Source: Rhizobium sp. NRK18
Lineage (GTDB): Bacteria > Pseudomonadota > Alphaproteobacteria > Rhizobiales > Rhizobiaceae
Reading direction: 5' to 3'
Length of the DNA: 64,000 bases
NCBI RefSeq assembly: GCF_024385575.1
Contig: NZ_JANFMV010000001.1
Span: 1,889,681-1,953,680, forward strand
Part shown: piece by piece, positions 62,143 to 64,000 of the stretch
Layout: each line of letters opens with the position of its first letter
Numbering within the stretch: position 1 is the first letter of the stretch
Made by a program: the position numbers and the translations under genes
Notes under the pieces: model-generated
Database searches by the model: none
Seen by the model: only the letters and a program-made list of their open reading frames with translations
Told to the model about the DNA's origin: nothing

Positions 62143-63678
62143 TCAGGCAAAGCTTTTCTTGCGCGGCGGTACGACGACGGCCTCTTCAGCCGCCGGTAGA
62201 CCCTGCATCACGCGGTTGGCCGGCAGGATGGCAATGACTTCGGTGCCTTCGCGCAGCTTCGACTTCAGCACGAACTTGCCCTCATGCTTGGAGAGGATCG
62301 CCTGAACGATTGGCAGGCCGAGACCGGTTCCCTGTTCGGCGCTCTTGATGGCGATCGAGCCCTGACCGAAGGCGGAGAGGACGACCGGAATTTCCTCTTC
62401 CGGGATACCTGGTCCGTTGTCCTTGATCGAGACGTACTGGCCGCCGGAGGCTGTCCAGCCGGCCTTGACGGTGACGATGCCGTTCTGCGGCGTGAACTTC
62501 ACGGCGTTCGACAGGAGATTGAGGATCACCTGGCGCATCGACTTCTCGTCGGCCCAGACATCCGGCATGCCCGGCTCGAACTGCTCGTTGATGGTGATGT
62601 TCTTCGAGCGTGCCCGGAGCTGCACCATGCCGATGCAGTCTTCGGCGACTTCAGTCAGCGACAGAGACGCCTCATTCAGTTCGTAGCGACCGGCCTCGAT
62701 GCGCGACAGGTCCAGGATTTCGTTGATGAGGTTCAAGAGATGCTGACCGGACCGGTGGATGTCGCCCACATATTCCTTGTAAGTCGGATTGTTGAGCGGC
62801 CCCATCACTTCCGCCGACATGACTTCCGAGAAGCCGAGGATGGCGTTCAGGGGCGTCCTGAGTTCATGCGACATGGACGCGAGGAAACGGGACTTGGCGA
62901 GGTTGGCTTCCTCGGCGCGGCGGCGGGCTTCGTCCGACATGGATTTGGCCACTTCCAGTTCGGCGATGAGATCGTCCTTCTCCGACTGGATGGCGATCAG
63001 GCGCATGTTGGACTTGTAGAGCTTGTCGGTGATGTAGAGGAAGAAGACAACTGCGCTGGCGAAGCCGGAGGTCAGGATGATGGCCGAAAGGTCCTGGCTC
63101 AGCGCTGCGCGCACGGCCAGGATGACGACGACGGGCGCAAAGCAGAACAATGTTGCCTGCCGCAGCATGAAGCTGGACATGGAATTGGCCGATAGCGCGA
63201 TCAGCAGCACCACGCCCTTGAAGAACTGATAGTTCTGACCAAGTTCCGGATGGTCGATGATGACCAGACCGGCCCAGCTGATGCCGATCAGAACCTGGCC
63301 GATCAGCATCAGCCTGCGGGTCTGCGTGGTGTTGCCGGCGGTCAGTTCCATCTGGCTGATGCGGCGCATCATCAGGAGGTTGGCAGAATTGGCTGTCAGG
63401 GCGAAGACTGCCCACGCGATAAAGCTGACATCTCTCGTGAAGTGGAGGCCGAAAATGGTGACCAGAATGATCAGAAGGGGGGCGATCGCGGCGCCCTGCA
63501 GGCAGGATTCCGCATACATTTTCATCGCATCGCGATCGAATACGCCCGCGCCCGAATGGCTGGACTGCAGGCGCTCACGCGTCGCGCGAACGGCCTTGGA
63601 CACCGGCTTGTTGCGGTGGCCGCGCGTTCTGTCGACAATGATCTTGTCGGTACTGGTACTGACTACGCCCTTACTCAT
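62143..63678 (-). CDS. PleC/DivJ/PdhS-type sensor histidine kinase
   Basis: A 511-residue histidine kinase with about six N-terminal hydrophobic helices (about 50-210), a coiled coil (about 225-255), the dimerisation domain with SHELRTPLNAILGFSEVMSA (His near residue 270) and the ATPase domain (NLLSNAVKFTPQNG, DNGPGIPEEEI and GTGLGLPIVQAI). The H-box is that of the PleC/DivJ/PdhS cell-cycle group that acts on DivK. Which family member this is cannot be told by eye. I start at ATG 63678; the longer frame upstream reads like non-coding sequence. No response-regulator gene is next to it. Confidence 0.88.
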   Translation of the reverse strand: MSKGVVSTSTDKIIVDRTRGHRNKPVSKAVRATRERLQSSHSGAGVFDRDAMKMYAESCLQGAAIAPLLIILVTIFGLHFTRDVSFIAWAVFALTANSANLLMMRRISQMELTAGNTTQTRRLMLIGQVLIGISWAGLVIIDHPELGQNYQFFKGVVLLIALSANSMSSFMLRQATLFCFAPVVVILAVRAALSQDLSAIILTSGFASAVVFFLYITDKLYKSNMRLIAIQSEKDDLIAELEVAKSMSDEARRRAEEANLAKSRFLASMSHELRTPLNAILGFSEVMSAEVMGPLNNPTYKEYVGDIHRSGQHLLNLINEILDLSRIEAGRYELNEASLSLTEVAEDCIGMVQLRARSKNITINEQFEPGMPDVWADEKSMRQVILNLLSNAVKFTPQNGIVTVKAGWTASGGQYVSIKDNGPGIPEEEIPVVLSAFGQGSIAIKSAEQGTGLGLPIVQAILSKHEGKFVLKSKLREGTEVIAILPANRVMQGLPAAEEAVVVPPRKKSFA

Positions 63679-63872
63679 CGTTCCAAACAAGCTACAATCC
63701 GGATGATGGGACGCTATCGGAGAAATCTTAAGAAGATGCTGCCAGCTAAGATTTTGTTTGCCATCTTCTTCAAGGTTTCGTTTCGACCTGTGGCATGGAT
63801 AAGGCGAGGGGTGCGGCGAGAGCAGATGGAAACCGGTGCGACATACCGACTTTCGTAAGGGCATTACGTTAC

Positions 63873-64000
63873 GTGAGAAAAACTATTGATATCGAGCGAC
63901 TGTCAGCCGAGATCGCGGCCTGCCGTCTCTGTCGTGACCATCCCGCCAAGGGGCCGGACGACCGATTGCCGCATAAACCCAATCCGGTCGCTGTGCTGTC
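63873..64000 (+). CDS. Uracil-DNA glycosylase family protein, 5' end only
   Basis: The first 42 codons, cut by the right edge. Starting at GTG 63873 it reads VRKTIDIERLSAEIAACRLC, then RDHPAKGPDDRLPHKPNPVA. The Cys-x2-Cys pattern followed by a Pro-rich segment matches the beginning of Fe-S-type uracil-DNA glycosylase-like proteins that excise uracil from DNA. No strong ribosome site is present. The call rests on the N-terminus only; the catalytic motifs lie outside the window. Confidence 0.65.
   Translation, partial: MRKTIDIERLSAEIAACRLCRDHPAKGPDDRLPHKPNPVAVL

Overview
This is a 64 kb stretch of GC-rich chromosome from an alphaproteobacterium, most likely of the Rhizobiaceae (Rhizobium/Agrobacterium/Ensifer group). 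The evidence is the gene content: a class II cobalamin-dependent ribonucleotide reductase, class II DAHP synthase, malic enzyme fused to a phosphotransacetylase-like domain, DUF2865, DUF1127 and DUF1289 proteins, and a PleC/DivJ/PdhS-type kinase. The neighbourhood rpiA - DUF2059 - gor - aroG - nadE also fits what I remember of rhizobial chromosomes. The species cannot be settled by reading. I saw no rRNA, tRNA, CRISPR array, transposase or prophage. Almost all of the window is core housekeeping sequence.

Layout. 1-12.7 kb: SulP transporter (cut by the window edge), GST, icd, a secreted acidic protein, an MBL hydrolase divergent from an HxlR regulator, trmJ, a FUSC transporter next to murI, a DUF1127 protein behind an unexplained leader, a MarR regulator divergent from an alpha/beta hydrolase, a PNPOx-like protein and a GGDEF protein. 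12.8-17.8 kb: two unrelated fumarases (4Fe-4S class I and class II FumC) with a ParDE toxin-antitoxin pair between them, then arsR-aqpS. 18-33 kb: a large L,D-transpeptidase, gph, rpiA, a DUF2059 protein, gor, an orphan TadG-like protein, aroG, a GFA protein, a DUF1003 protein, an LTA-synthase-like phosphoglycerol transferase divergent from nadE, and a membrane GGDEF protein. 33-42.7 kb: DUF2865, malic enzyme, an LpxH-like phosphoesterase, a four-gene Mla/MCE lipid-transport operon and an OsmC protein.

42.67-45.06 kb is the only clear accessory segment. Two nearly identical ~280-bp clusters, each of three palindromic elements, bracket a small DUF559 (PD-(D/E)XK-like) nuclease gene. Next come an AT-rich gene of unknown function and a 56-residue conserved small protein under a good promoter. 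45-64 kb returns to core genes: nrdJ with a tandem pair of candidate NrdR boxes, an MCP ending in a DWEEF pentapeptide with a secreted partner, xanthine phosphoribosyltransferase, UspA, a thioesterase, an extensin-like lipoprotein, TauE/SafE, an ABC-2 exporter, an aspartic protease with a DUF1289 protein, cobS/cobT, dgkA, a histidine kinase and the start of a uracil-DNA glycosylase.

Functional threads. Carbon metabolism is well represented (icd, two fumarases, malic enzyme). Cobalamin assembly (cobS, cobT) lies near its consumer nrdJ. Redox defence includes GST, gor, OsmC and GFA. Envelope functions include murI, the L,D-transpeptidase, Mla, LTA-synthase-like, LpxH-like, dgkA and extensin-like genes. 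The regulatory sequences I find most convincing are the NrdR box pair (49010-49056), an 11-bp-period Pho-box-like array (29769-29819), and palindromic operators before parDE and between marR and the hydrolase gene.
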